Assembly (NCBI GenBank): GCA_038049695.1
Contig: CP142452.1
Location: 34,274,501-34,338,500, forward strand
Length of the DNA stretch: 64,000 bases
Source: Cinnamomum chago
Lineage: Eukaryota > Streptophyta > Magnoliopsida > Laurales > Lauraceae
Direction: 5' to 3'
Below, piece by piece: positions 1-12,150 of this stretch (the stretch's first letter is position 1; each line of letters opens with the position of its first letter). A program made the position numbers and the translations under genes. The notes under the pieces are model-generated. The model was not told where the DNA came from. It ran no database searches and saw only the letters and a program-made list of their open reading frames with translations.

Positions 1-1589
1 AGAGAATTTTCGAGCATACAAAAATGAGAGATAGGAAAAGTTGGTACTTAGATAATTTAGATCTATAAGAAGCAATGATCAAAAGGGTTTAATGAGGGAA
101 GGTGATTTTTAGAAAAGATGGAGAGAATATTTTAACAAACTTTTAAATGAAGATTCTATAGGGGGCTTAGGATCAAGAAATGATTATTTGTTAGTAGGAC
201 ATATCTTTTACCATAGAATTAGGGTAGTAAAAAAGAAAAAAAAAAAAAAAACATTGATAAGACTGAAAACAAGAAAGGCTATGGGGCCAGATGACATTTC
301 AATAGAGCCTTGAAAATGCTTAGTTGAAATTGGATGAGTTAGGTTAAGTAGGCTTTTTAGTGAGATATTAAGGACAACTAAAATGCTGAATGGATGGAGA
401 AAAAATGTTGTAGTACCTATATACAAGAACAAAGGACATATACAAATTTGCACCAATTATTGTTGGATTAAGTTTACAAGTCAGAATATGAAATTATAGG
501 AGAGAGTAATGTAACAAAGACTTAGATAATAGACCAAGATATCTGAAAATCAATTTATTTTCATGCTAGGGAGGTCAATTATGGAAGCTATCTTATCACT
601 TAGGTAGTTGATGAAAAATACCAAGAGAAATGGAAAAACTTTCTTATAGTTCTTCACAGATAGACAATTGTGGCTCCAATGACCATAAGTTTGCATCGGG
701 GGTGAGCTTTAAATTCTTTTTTCTTTACACTTTTATGGACGAGTTAACTGCTCATATTTGAGAGGAGGTATTGTGGCATATGTTATTTGTAGATGATGTA
801 GTGTTGCTGGATGAATTGAGATATGGCGTGAGTATGAAATTTGAAAGATGGCAGGAGGCTTTTAGAATCCGAGAGTTTTGAAATAAGTTCGATAAAGGTA
901 GAATATATGAATTGTAATTTCAATAGGGTGTGCAAAAAGTTGAAACTCCTAATGACAATTGAAGAGCAAGAGATACCACAAAGAGATTTATTACAGTACC
1001 TTGACTTGAGAATTAGTAAGGATGGAGGATTGAGGAAGATGTTGAATAGGATAAGAGTGTCACGCTTGATGTGGAGACTTCCTTTTGGAGTGCTTTGTGA
1101 TCAATGCATGCTAACAAGATTGAAGGAAAATTTTTATAGGAAAATAATTGGACCAGCTATGACCAATGGAGCAGAATGTTAGCAAATCAAGATGCAATAC
1201 ATGCAAAAAAAATGAGTGTAGCGGAGATGGAATGTTAAGATGGACGTGTGGTAAAATTAGGAAAGTTGGAATCAGATATGAGCACTTTTTGGAGCATTTT
1301 GGAGTAGCATCAATAGATGATCAATTAAGAGAGACTTGTTTGAGATGGTTTGGACATGTTTGACGTAGGCCAACAATGGCGCTATTAAGGAAACGTTTTT
1401 CTTTGCAGGTTGATGGCCCACCAAGGAAAGGGTTAGGCCGAAGAGGACATGGATGGAAGTAGTAAGGATAGATTTGAAGAAGTACAACCTATCTGAGGAT
1501 TTGGCACATGATTGATGAGAATGGAGAAACGATATTCATATAGCTGACTCCCACGTAGTTGGGAAATGGCTTTGATGATGATGATGATA
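1..1589 (+). pseudogene. Degenerate RTE-type LINE reverse transcriptase, 3' part
   Basis: A non-LTR retrotransposon relic that enters from the left edge. Read across frames it keeps the usual order of plant LINE RT motifs: RKAMGPDDI near 265-300, VPIYKNKGHI near 412-442, ISENQFIF near 540-563, the catalytic-type FVDD box near 788-799, a YLDLRISKDGG block near 996-1028, and LRWFGHV near 1339-1359. Stops and frameshifts throughout make it non-functional. The 3' end runs into a (GAT)n tract at 1574-1589, as expected of RTE-clade elements, which end in short simple repeats. Endonuclease and the 5' end lie outside the window. Family recognition is strong; the clade is an inference from the motif wording and the tail. 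Confidence 0.82.
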
Positions 1590-3089
1590 TGGTATTTTGT
1601 AATAATATGCATGATATTCTACAAGACTACCCTACACATTTAATACTTCGTTTCCAAATGATTCTGAGGAATCAACTAACAACAATTTTTTTGTAAAGAA
1701 TTGATGCCAATCACGAGTTAAGAGTAGGGGTTTTGGTATTTCTTCCTATAAGACCTGATTGTGATAATATTACTGTGATTCATATTTATACTCTCTTTCA
1801 TATTGCCGTAGCCCTATTATGTTTGGTGATTTCTCCAAGTTGGGGATGTCGAGGGATCAGGTTAAAACATGATATGTCCCGATCTCTCCCTATTAGGCGT
1901 GGGTTTCATACTGGGTTTGTTGACTTGGTTTGAATATGGGTTATTTAGATTTTTGACCCAAATTGGGTTTGCATTCTAATGCAGGCCCTAGGGTTAAGGC
2001 TTGCGTGGAGTGCAGAAGGACGTGCAAAGACGAATGATGCAGTATAGACCTCAAAGGGATGGAAGATGGTGTTTGTGGGGGAGGGATAAAGCATAATTAC
2101 GCCGATCGATTGAGATCGTTCGTCTTTGAAACCAAACTGATTGCATGCCCAGGGTTAGGGCTTGCATGGAGTGCAGAAGCACATGTCCACAGACACCTCA
2201 AGACGTCTCCACATCGACTATAACACGGGGAAACACCTCAATGGGAAAATCCAATTCAATTAATCAACTTTGAGAATCTCCTCTACAATGCCATATAAAT
2301 AATAAAAACATAACGTAAGGCCTAAGAAAGCCTAATTAAACTAGAAAACTAAGTAAACTTGAACCCTATCCTAATTAGGACTTATTAAAAAAAAAAGTAA
2401 CTAATGACAATTAATTAAATAAAATAGGAAAATCCCTAAATTATCTTCTGCCCTACACGTGTGATCTTTGAGGTCTTTCTTGCATTACGTTCTGGCTCCC
2501 CTCCCCCTGAGCTGATATTTAGCATAGTTGGTAGTTGACGCCTGCAACAGTAGTTGTGGGCTGCCGGTTTCAACCTGTGTGCAAGAGATGCACATTATTA
2601 TTATTATTTATGTATTTATCTTTTTATTAAAGAATCAGCAACATCAGCCCAACTAGACCCACACTTTTTAAAGAATCATAACCCCGTTGCGAGTCGGGTG
2701 ACTCGGGTCAGGGTAGGTTTAAGTCAGGGCAGGCTTGGATTTAGGCCAACCCATTGTCATCTCTGCTTGAAGCATGTCTACGGGTGACGACTACTCCTAG
2801 GACCTCTCTTATAACTTAACAGTTAGAGACTCAATTGCTGATTGGGAGGGTCCATGACTCCAGATTACATCAGATATTGATTGTCTGATTTTATGCTCCA
2901 AATGATCGAGTGATGTAGGTTTTAGGGTGGACAAATTCTAACCTATTGCAAAATGAGTGCATCTAGTTCTATCTTGGGATTGATTTTTTTTTATTTTATA
3001 TGATTTCACAAGTAATTTCTTTCCAGTTTTTGTTGGAATTGACAAGTATAGAGTTGCATAAAAATTTAATTCACATGGGTTGGTTCCAG
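1590..3089. other. Non-coding stretch with a short duplicated block
   Basis: No convincing gene. Two related blocks, 1981-2028 and 2143-2190, share a 'gggttaggGCTTGCrTGGAGTGCAGAAG' type text with scattered differences, so a segment was duplicated and diverged. The remainder is AT-rich with poly-A and ATT microsatellite-like runs near 2594-2610. Short open frames here have no recognisable domains. Confidence 0.4.
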
Positions 3090-3277
3090 GTTACACTTTC
3101 AGCTTAACTTGGGTGAAAACTGCGGCTGGACAGGACGAGTTACTGTATCATGTTTTATCATTGGGGACGTTTGAGAGAGTGGCTCCAGAATGGATGAGAG
3201 AGGATTTGATGTTTAGCATGAGCATGTGTCCTATTTTCTTTCTGAGGATAACTGAAATTACTAGGCTGCACAGTTGA
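3090..3277 (+). other. Exon-like open frame, unidentified
   Basis: An open frame of about 60 codons follows a plausible splice acceptor (ggttccag at 3082-3089) and ends at a TGA at 3275-3277. Its composition (SLTWVKTAAGQDELLYHV, then APEWMREDLMF) looks more like coding sequence than the AT-rich DNA around it. I do not recognise the protein, and no flanking exon, start codon or poly-A signal could be tied to it. It may be a terminal exon, a captured gene fragment or chance. Confidence 0.2.
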
Positions 3278-5429
3278 CTGACTCAGATGCTTCTCAAGTG
3301 CTATTCGTGAGGTGTACTATTGCCTTTTGCCATGTGTCATCATCCTTTCTTTTGTTGTTTTGCTAATGTTCAAGTGAAAAAAAAGGAGGTTCTGAGTAAT
3401 ATGAAGCTCAGTGATCTGTTATGAAATCCCAATCAGTTTGGTTCTCTGTGATTTTAATTTTTGTATGACCTTTAATGTATCGATATCTCCTGGTCCTATT
3501 TTTCTTAAGTTGATTGGTTATACATGTTGATCATGAACCGTGTTAAGAGTTTTTTTTTCCCCTGCTCTGGTAAATACACACCCACATGTGCACACACTCG
3601 CCCAAGTACCTCAGCATCTGTGCTACAACAAAGTAGATCCATCGTTATTTCAGTGGAAGAGAGGTGCTTCACCACAGATCGGATTGGCGAACTGTGTTGA
3701 GAGTAAAAACTTGGAAATGCCATGTGGCCTAGGCAAGATGGGCGTTTGCTATAAACTGGTTTACTGTGACTTGGAAGCGGGCAACAATTTTCATCCGATG
3801 ACCTAAATTCCTTTGGGCCCATTTCATATGAATTCTGACTTTGAATTTCTATTAGTGGTAAAACATGATGAGTCAAATGTAAATCTCAACAAGTTGATCA
3901 TCAACTAACCTTCCCATTAGTGGATATTGAATCAAGGAGGGGGTGTAACGGTTCGCTTAACTATTTGTTTTGGAAAAATCGTTAATCAAATTGTATTTTA
4001 TGATTTTAAGTTTTTAAAAACCATAACTGTAGCCGTACTTTAAAAATTATTAAAAAAATCAAACTGCAGTTAACTGTATTAGATGGTTCGGTTACGGTTA
4101 ATTGTCCCTTAAAATGCATGTTTTTTTGTTGTTGTTAGAATGCAAAATGCGTTTTAAAAGTCAAAACCAAATATCCTAGATAACAAATTACATAATTCCA
4201 AAATACTAAAGTAGTATTAAAATATTTACATAGACAAAAGAAATAATAAAGTGTTCGGGTGTAATGGTTTCGTTAATCGTGTGTTTTGGGAAAACAGTTG
4301 ACCCAATCGTATTTTTCGATTTGGTTCGGTTAATAACCGTGAGTCGAGATTGAAAATCGAAATCGAATCGTGAGGCAGTGGTTTTTAGTTTTAATAACTA
4401 AAACTGTGAAGCACGGTTATTAAGCGTTGATTCAGTCGGTTAGATGGTTTTTCGGTATTTTTGGTTTTTCAGTATTTTTTTACGCCCTTAGAATAAAAAA
4501 ACAAAGGACATAGGAAATGGATATTCAGACATGACCCTAGTAATTCAAAGTGTGTTATACAAAAAGGCACTTGTTTCTTACACAACCTCGGAAAGGCTCC
4601 TATATTGTGTTTTTACTAAAAGAACTCTTGGCTAATAGTCAAAGTATACGAAAGGTAACTAGACCCTCTATTTTTTTTTATTGTTTTTGATTAATTTACC
4701 CTATGAAAAGCTCGAATGACTAGCAATTGAGTTAAAAGATGAAAATATAATTGTCTCTCAAACTTTGAGAAGCTAAAACTAAAGGCTATTAGGCTAGGAT
4801 AGTGTTAATGGCTCAATATTAAATATTTTCATAATCCACATCCAAGTCATTCCATCTCATCCTTAGTCATCTTGCATCTAAGTGGGCCCCTCCTCTATAA
4901 GTGATTTGAGTTAAGTGAAATTTGTTGAGTTTAGATAAAGGTTATTTTTGCCATTTATCGGTAAAAACTAGTAGTCATATGCTAAACAAGATTAGGGGCC
5001 TTTTTGAGGTTGTACATTCTATTTTATATTCTTCACCTCTTTAATAATTCTTCATTGTAGCTCATTTGATCATGAATTCCTATGTATTCTATGCAAACAA
5101 ATCAGCCCCAAGGGCATCTTTCTTTGCTGAAAATGAAATTACTGACAAAAACTTCAACAGCCTGGGAACTTAGGAATTTTTGTCAAAAATGTTCCGTCTC
5201 ATGAATGGAATTCTCAGCGTTTACAAATTCCATTATTTAAACCGCTGAAGACCCGACGTTCAGAAACCCAGCTGTCTCACGAGCATTTGAGAAATCTTGC
5301 AAGGATTGAAATTCTGGAAACATTATGGTGGAACTCCAGCACTCAAAATGGTCATCTTGGATCTTGGTTTTCAAGTTTCAACAGTAAAAGAGAGTGTAAA
5401 TGATTCATCGTAATTTCTTATTTAAGGGA
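3278..5429. repeat. AT-rich intergenic DNA with a diverged direct repeat (3945-4100 and 4255-4480)
   Basis: No gene recognised. Two diverged segments start near 3945 and 4255 with the same text (GTGTAAYGGTT-CG-TTAA, then TTTTGG-AAAA-C-GTT). Both are followed by many GGTT/AACC steps, giving runs such as ttcggttaataaccg that can pair locally. This fits an old duplicated transposon fragment; its class is unclear. 4500-5429 holds nothing that I can assign. Confidence 0.35.
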
Positions 5430-6220
5430 GATGGGAACCCTTCACCGATAATCCATAGACCAAAGCATTTGCAATGAGTTCTTGAAGTCTTTTGACTGTC
5501 GTAGCACACAAAATCCGTGATAAGATTCAGGTCGACGTCCCATTTGGGACTAGCGACAACGCCCCTCATTCTAAGAAGACATCCAAAATATCATTGGACA
5601 AATTAGTTATCACAATTAAGTTGTCTTGAAAATCCTTAAGAGAAAAATGTAAAGAGCTTCTAAACTAGCGAGCACCTCTTCATTGGAGCCTCCGATACCC
5701 GCATATCTAGAGAGCCTAAAAAAAAAAGAAGATAAAATTTCCCTTCAACATGGCCTATTCTTGCCGATCCTCGCTTGCCACTAGTTTTGTTTTTTTGTTT
5801 TTTTATCACATTAAATCTCAAGAAACTAATTGAGGGAGTAAACCATGCATACAATAATCTTTCTTCACTTTGATCGCAATCCATGCAAGCCTCCCAATCA
5901 TGACTAATATTGTTAAAAGTTATATCCTCAAATTCCTATCTTACCTAAAGTCATCTTGCTAATTCTTAAAACCACATCAAATATATGCCTTCGGAGATGT
6001 CATACTTAAAAAAAATTCAACCATTTATTTCTTTCCAAATTGGTCGAAGAGTGGCAATCCAGAGCTCCACGAGTTTTTAAAGTCTCAATAGATTCACCTC
6101 CAAGGCAATACGCACTTCTAGAAGAGACTTCTCCAAAGACAGAAAGAAAGAAAGAAAAAATCACAATGAAACATCTCCAAAGAGAGAAAAGAAAGAAAAA
6201 AAAATTATGGCAATGCAAGA
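5430..6220 (-). pseudogene. Possible LINE RNase H remnant
   Basis: Minus-strand translation gives fragments resembling the C-terminal RNase H domain of plant L1-type LINEs: a GKFYLLFFLGSLD block (about 5695-5735), then VSEAPMKRCSLV, then SPKWDVDLNLI (about 5525-5560). These come in the order expected for G-x-SN-EAE... and the terminal helix of the domain. They are separated by stops and frame changes, and the acidic active-site set cannot be confirmed. Upstream sequence to 6220 could be the linker. Weak, similarity-by-eye call. Confidence 0.3.
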
Positions 6221-8097
6221 GCAAGTGATCGATTCACGTCGCCTCCTTACCATACAAAGTACACATCAATATACAAGTATTTAATGTTCTTTTATCAACA
6301 CTAGTGTGAGGTGTAACTTGTAATGTTAGTAAACGTGGCATATTAGTGGGACCCACTAACCCCCAATTAAATACAAGGGATGATTAGCTATCTACTCAAC
6401 TTAGATCAATTTTTATTTGCTAAATTGTGGAGTCAAACTTGCACACTCTCACTCACATACCCATGTCCTTATCAGTTGAGCTTCAATTTAAGGACCAATT
6501 TAGGTTTCGAGTTGTCTGATTTAAGATAATGATTATTCGTCACTAATTGATCTTTATTCAACTAAAGTCATGGGTCAGCAGTTGTGAAAGTTAGATGATA
6601 CCGACTTTGGTAGATAACTAATTAACACCTTCCCTGTTCTATTATATGAGTCTAGTGGGCTCAAAAGATTGCCTTGTATTTCCTAATAACAAAGGCATAC
6701 CTAGCGTCTCTTGTTTTAAAGGCCATGTTAGTATGCTTCACTGCACCAACTGGTGCCAACTAGAGATAAGAAACCAACTTGCCGTCAAGAAAGCATCAGC
6801 TTTGTTGATTCAAACACTACTTGAAAAATCTGAAAAATTTGAGACCAGGAAGGGACAGGGATAGAAAGGGTCTGATATAGAGATTTGAACCTATGGTACA
6901 TATACTCTTACCTATAATCTATCCATTCCAACACAAATCACCCCATGCATTTTGCACCACTCCATTTCGAAACATTCTAACCATTACCACTATTTAATTT
7001 TATGAATAACCACTATTGGGTTTTATGATAATAAGTTTGTACAATTTATAGCCATGCATTTAACTATGAGGACTTTAAGGCTAAGACTGTGTGATGAGCT
7101 TGATACTTTATTTTTATCTAATCTGTGCCAAGACTGTAGCACTACCGTGTGTTCTTTTGTTTTCATGCATCCAGGTGGGAAAAAGAAACGAGTGCTGTGG
7201 AGCGCTTGTAAATGTGCTAGGCAGGTGCAGGCCTACTTCATACATGTTACTCAAAACATTCCTCCTACAAAATGGATGTAGATTCTTTAATAGATATGAT
7301 GTGAATTGCTTTTCAAAAGCTTTTCTGCTAGCACTAAGTTGTTTGTTTGCTCTCATTTATATATGTAAATGTTGAACATGTAGAATGACAGTCACGTTTG
7401 TCTGTGCCCATTTATGGATGTGGGTGTGAAAATGATGTGTGAATTAGCCCATTTACACACCAAGTTTTTCACACCTTATTAGGTGTGAAGTTGATCTATA
7501 CTCGCATACCAAAAAAGAACAAGTATAGTTACATTTCTCGTGATTGCATGAATGTAGGCCCCATCCACTGCCTTTATTTCTGTGGCCCCCCTACATATAA
7601 TCCAAACCATTCTATTTATTGATTAAACTAATAAAACCTAAGATCTTGAGTCTGATCCTAAATCTTTATAGATCAGGAATAACTTGTAAAAAAAGTCCCA
7701 ATCTAGAATCTAATTTTTTTGCACTTATGTGGCCCCAAATTCTTGATTTGAAGCACTCTTCTTTATATGGCTAAAAATGACTAACAGGTTAAATTTATTA
7801 TCTTAATTCTCCATAGGGAGAATTTAAAAAAGTTAGATATAATCATTTACACGTGTAAAATTGATGATTTTTACAAACATGACAATATATTTACATGTGT
7901 AACACTTGTATATATAACATTTCCATATGTAAATGTTACATATGTAAATCTCATTTTCCTTTCACATGTGTAAAAGGAAAAATTGCCCCTAAGAATCATC
8001 CACGCCGTCCTATATGAACTTTGTATACCTAAAGTTGTGTTTAACATAGAGGAGGTGAGGTGGGAAAATCTCAAAGGTACGTAGATATATGCAAAAT
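6221..8097. other. Non-coding stretch; palindromic TTTACANNTGTAAA cluster near 7843-7975
   Basis: No gene recognised. An open frame near 7165-7375 after a possible acceptor (gcatccag) has no recognisable domain. At 7843-7975 several self-complementary words of the form TTTACA-NN-TGTAAA follow each other (7843-7858, 7890-7902, 7921-7948, 7962-7975). They may be the decayed ends of small inverted-repeat elements. Confidence 0.35.
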
Positions 8098-8230
8098 ATC
8101 AACCCCACTAGAACTTCCTAATCCATTGTTCCATGACCCTCGAGTTTAGTGGCTTTAAAGGCATCATTTTTTTTCCTCTTTTCTTAAAAAATCTCGATCT
8201 AGTGGAAGCCGTTGGATGAGTGTAAACTTT
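8098..8230 (+). repeat. Dispersed repeat family, copy 1
   Basis: First of four diverged copies in this window (others at 11690-11800, 12037-12150 and 12347-12490). All share 'CAACCCCAYTAGA', then 'GACCCTCGAGTTTA', then 'GGCTTTAgAAGGCATCATTTT', then 'GTTGGATgAGTGyaAA'. The constant order points to a single dispersed element or an old segmental array. No protein is encoded. Confidence 0.6.
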
Positions 8231-8271
8231 GTCCTTCAAGAGATTCACAAGGTATAGTGTGTGGGAGTGGG

Positions 8272-8501
8272 ATAACTTGGTATATATGTGCACTAAATGA
8301 CCTAGAAAGCAGTAGTCCACGCACAAGAACCATGTCGTTCACATGGTTCTCATGAGTGGTCCTCCTTTTCTTCACCTAGGTGGCCCATAACTTGGTATAT
8401 ATGTGCACTAAATGACCTAGAAAGCAGCAGTCCACGCACAAGAACCATGTCGTTCACATGGTTCTCATGAGTGGTCCTCCTTTTCTTCACCTAGGTGGCC
8501 C
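8272..8501 (+). repeat. 115-bp tandem duplication, two copies
   Basis: Unit 1 is 8272-8386 and unit 2 is 8387-8501. Both begin ATAACTTGGTATATATGTGC and end CACCTAGGTGGCCC. The only difference I find is one base (AGTAGT versus AGCAGT near 8313/8428), so the event is recent compared with the surrounding decay. Each unit contains the near-palindromic stretch AACCATG-TCGTT-CACATGGTT. Confidence 0.93.
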
Positions 8502-9615
8502 ATCTATGATCGACTAACCCCTTACACATTACCATCTTGTGCATTCCCACAACCCTAACATTTGACACCCATCCAACTATTAATCATTGTTAAATAACAA
8601 CAACAACAATAATAAACGATACCTCTAAAGCCTCAAACTTAAGGACCTTAGACCAAGGTGATAAGATGATCTAATGATGTTTATATTTTGGATATTTCGA
8701 GATTGCATTGACATCTTTCCAATCCTCACCTCCCCCATGATTGGCATCACCGCAAATAGCAGGGTCACTGATGAATTCACATTATACAATGTGTGTACAG
8801 TATATATAAGGCGTGCTACGAAATGTCCATTCCATTTGTGCAATAAAAGGAGAAGAGTTACAATGATGGAATTCTTATTGTTTAAAAAAAAATGAATGAC
8901 TTTTAGGGGGTGTCTATGTGATGAGAGGATTCCATGTAGAGTGTCTTAATTCTCTATGTGGTCCAATCATTCGTTATTTGGTGTGACATATTTTTCTTTC
9001 GAAGATGGAAGAAATGAACGATTTTTCTTGATGAAGAGAATATAAAAATTTCTATGGGACATGTAGGAATGCAGTATTCCTCTCCTAATAGGAATTTGTA
9101 GAGCACGAAATCCTCTTGTTGCACAAATAGGTCCTTTAAGAAATGAAGATGATTTTAAGGATAGAAAGCTAAATAACTAGATTTTTTTATTTAGAAAACA
9201 GAGTTCATTTTCAAATGGATATGTAAATGGTCTACATGTGAGTCATTTTTATTTGCAAATGAGTCACATGTGAAACACAATCCATTGTTTGTCATTTTTA
9301 CGCCTCTCAACATGTGAATATGAGTCGATCCATATTTCACAAAACCTTCACCATTTCTTACGATTTCTTTCAAATATCTTAAAATATATAATGAATAAAG
9401 GCATGAGACTTGACCCTAGCAAAAAATGGCATTGTAAAGAGTTTGGACAGTTCAGATCGTGAAAATGAGGCCATCATAATAAAGAATCATAGATTTTTAG
9501 TTTTGGACTCTTTTGTAAATATCTAAAAACTGTGATGAATTAAGACTTGGAAATTGATAAAGGAATTGATACTTCATTGATAAAATATTCTTACAAGGAG
9601 AGAAGACTGGGATGA
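8502..9615. other. Non-coding stretch
   Basis: AT-rich sequence without recognisable coding capacity or clear transposon ends. An (AAC)n-like microsatellite lies near 8598-8612. The open frames near 8625-8895 overlap on opposite strands and look like chance. Confidence 0.35.
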
Positions 9616-9699
9616 CTCTCATACCAAATGGAAGAGACCGGGATTGAATCAGTAAACTTTCAGTAAGACTAAATTGGAAGAAAGGGAAGAAAGCGGAAA

Positions 9700-10495
9700 A
9701 TTTACAAATGTATTGTAGAGGTTGTTCTGGATGATATGAGACAAGGGCTCACATTCCCTATTTATAGACTTTCATACTGAATTACATTTGAAATGTATTT
9801 GAGATCCGCAATGGGATAAGATGTATACGCCATTTGCACTGTATCACTGTTGCATATAATATGCATTATTGTTACTGCTGCATGAGTGAATTGTATTACT
9901 GACTTCATTGCTGACGGACTTCATTGCTATTACTACTGCATGCGTCTGACAATTGGCTGATAAATTTATTGTTGTATTCGCTACAGGGTGCATATTGCAC
10001 TGTATGATCAGCAGAGACTGTGGTGGCTGCATAGACTTGTAGCTGTATTGTTGACTTTGAATTCATCAATACAGATGTCCGAAATGCAATTCTCAATGTA
10101 GTCCTCAAGTCAGCACAGCTATCCCCATGCAGCCTTGTGTCATGCAAGCAATAAAGTCAACAATACAGCTACAAGTCTATGCAGCCACCACAGTCTCTGC
10201 AGATCATACAGTACAATCTGCACCCTGCAGCGAATAAAACAATAAATTTATCAGCCGACTGTCAGACGCATGCAGTAGTAATAGCAATGAAGTCAGTAAT
10301 ACAATTCACTCATGCAGCAGTAACAGTAATGCATATTATATGCAACAGTGATACATTGCAAATGACGTATACATCTTATCCCATTGCGGATCTCAAATAC
10401 ATTTCAAATGTAATTCAGTATGAAAGTCTATAAATAGGGAATGTGAGCCCTTGTCTCATATCATCCAAAACAACCTCAACACTACACTTGTAAAT
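9700..10495. repeat. Long foldback: about 350-bp inverted arms around a 94-bp loop
   Basis: Left arm 9700-10058 is the near-perfect reverse complement of right arm 10153-10495; the loop is 10059-10152. The main length difference is a 16-nt direct duplication in the left arm around 9912-9927 (GACTTCATTGCTGACG type). Each arm carries a TATA-box word near its outer part: TATAAATAG at 10429-10437 on plus and its complement at 9758-9766 on minus. The presumed promoters therefore face away from the loop. A transcript through the region would form a dsRNA stem of more than 340 bp. It could be a foldback transposon or two head-to-head LTR pieces; a minus-strand word close to an initiator-Met primer site (TTGGTATGAGAG, 9616-9627) hints at the second. 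Confidence 0.92.
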
Positions 10496-10497
10496 CA

Positions 10498-10632
10498 TAT
10501 CATATCGATCTAGTCGATGTTAAAAATTATTTATTACTATGTCTAGCATAATTACTTGTCGACCATGATTACTTGTCGATGTTAAAATTATTTATCGACC
10601 ATAATTACTTGTCGATGTTAAAAATTCATTAG
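10498..10632 (+). repeat. Short interspersed tandem repeat next to the foldback
   Basis: The words ATTACTTGTCGA, CATGATTACTTG and GTCGATGTTAAAAATT recur three to four times with small spacing changes. This makes a local degenerate tandem array immediately outside the right arm of the foldback. No coding potential. Confidence 0.7.
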
Positions 10633-10796
10633 TAGGATACCTCCTATAAAATTCAAATTGCTAAGATTAATTCATTGGTAGGCTTGGGCTTGATGGACTT
10701 GCAACTTGGCTTATTCACAATAGAACATAACTTTAAATAATTGGATTTTTGTAGGTTTGCACCACATAGTTTGGATTTTTATAGGCATGCCCACTA

Positions 10797-10825
10797 ATGG
10801 ATATATATATATATATATATATATA
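10797..10825. repeat. (TA)n microsatellite
   Basis: An uninterrupted alternating TA tract of about 28 bases, followed by ACTATATATACC. Confidence 0.95.
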
Positions 10826-11689
10826 ACTATATATACCATTTCTTTTGTGGCAATACCATAACTCTATTGATGGGGGCACTCTTATAGAACTCAAACTGCT
10901 AGAAATCATGTTTAGACTTGTGTAATACCACTGAATTGATCATTTGTATAGCATGCGACTAACTCCTTTCATTTTTGTATTTCAATTACCAATTTTTATT
11001 TGGGACCATTACGATTGTGGGGCTATGTTTGATTGAAGTAAAATATGACTTGAAGCTAATTCACTATGGAATTGTAATTTTAATCCAACGACGAGTACGA
11101 TTAGATGAGTGTCAAATTTGGACTTAAGCTAATTCATGGGGACAGTGTGTGTGAAGGGGTAATCCCTTCATGACGAGCCTTGCACGGGCGGGGATAAAAT
11201 CACTTGGCCAATCTCTATTCAGGTTACCCTTGCCTACACTCACTAACCTACCCTACCCCAAACCCAACCCAACATGAATTGATGTAAGCCCAAATTTAAC
11301 ATCTTTCATCCTACCATTAGTAGACGTTGGGTTGAAATTTGTCTTTCAAAACCATTGAAGCTGAAGGCTTCATATCAATGGGTTAGAATGAGGTGATATT
11401 TTGCACACATGTAGGTCGTATGTAGATCTTTCGATCCTCACCTTCCACATAACTCATGGCCCTAAGTAGGCTTTCAATAGTTGTGCATGGAGAGGAAGCA
11501 TGCCTGAGTACAACATATACTAGCAGTGTGAGGGGGTTTAATTGATCATAGGTGTTTCAATGTACCTAAAAAGGGGAGTCCGCATAGTTATCTCTTAAAG
11601 GGGCACTCCTCAGGCTATATCAATAAAGGGGGAGGTAGGGTATCAAAAGACTTGGATGCGATCTACATGCGTACGAAATTCCAACTCCT
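10826..11689. other. Non-coding stretch with a partial copy of the dispersed repeat
   Basis: No gene recognised. Bases near 11075-11135 (AATCCAACGACGAGTACGATTAGATGAGTGTCAAATTTGGACT in pieces) match the 3' half of the repeat family annotated at 8098, 11690, 12037 and 12347. The front half is missing. Confidence 0.4.
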
Positions 11690-11800
11690 TTATATTATCC
11701 AAACTTGTTGATCAATGACCCTCGAGTTTAATGCTTTTAGAAGGCATCATTTTTAAAGGATTTCAATCAACGACAAGTAACAGTTGGTTGAGTGCAAAAA
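11690..11800 (+). repeat. Dispersed repeat family, copy 2
   Basis: Shares GACCCTCGAGTTTAATG, AGAAGGCATCATTTTT and AACAGTTGGTTGAGTGCAAA with the other copies. The leading CAACCCCA part is not clear here. Confidence 0.6.
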
Positions 11801-12036
11801 TTGGATTGGATTTCATTTTTATAAGCTAGCAGTCCTACTTACACAAGAACAAACAATGATACCCATAAAGAAAAACTAAAAATCCAAAGCAACCCAAATT
11901 AAAAAAAAACTCTAATAAAATCAAAATTAAGAAAGGAATATCGACCCAACCCCTTTGGCCAGAGATATGCTCTAGCCAGCTATGACTCTAGTATAGGATC
12001 GAAAGGTTTGAATGAGACCCAAGGGTACACAAATTA

Positions 12037-12150
12037 TCAACCCCACTAGATCATACTATCCCTATGATCTATGACTTTCTAGTTTAATAATTTTAGAGGG
12101 CATTTTTGTTTTAATCCAACAAGGAGTAACAGTTGGATGAGTGCAGAATT
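12037..12150 (+). repeat. Dispersed repeat family, copy 3
   Basis: Carries TATCAACCCCACTAGATC, then CTAGTTTAATAATTTTAGAG, then AACAGTTGGATGAGTGCAGA, in the same order as the other copies. It lies about 230 bp from copy 2's 3' end and about 200 bp from copy 4. Confidence 0.65.

Noticed and set aside
9905-10433. Gln/Ser/His-rich open frames at mirrored positions
   Set aside because: They arise from the two foldback arms and encode the same low-complexity text, so they are not genes.
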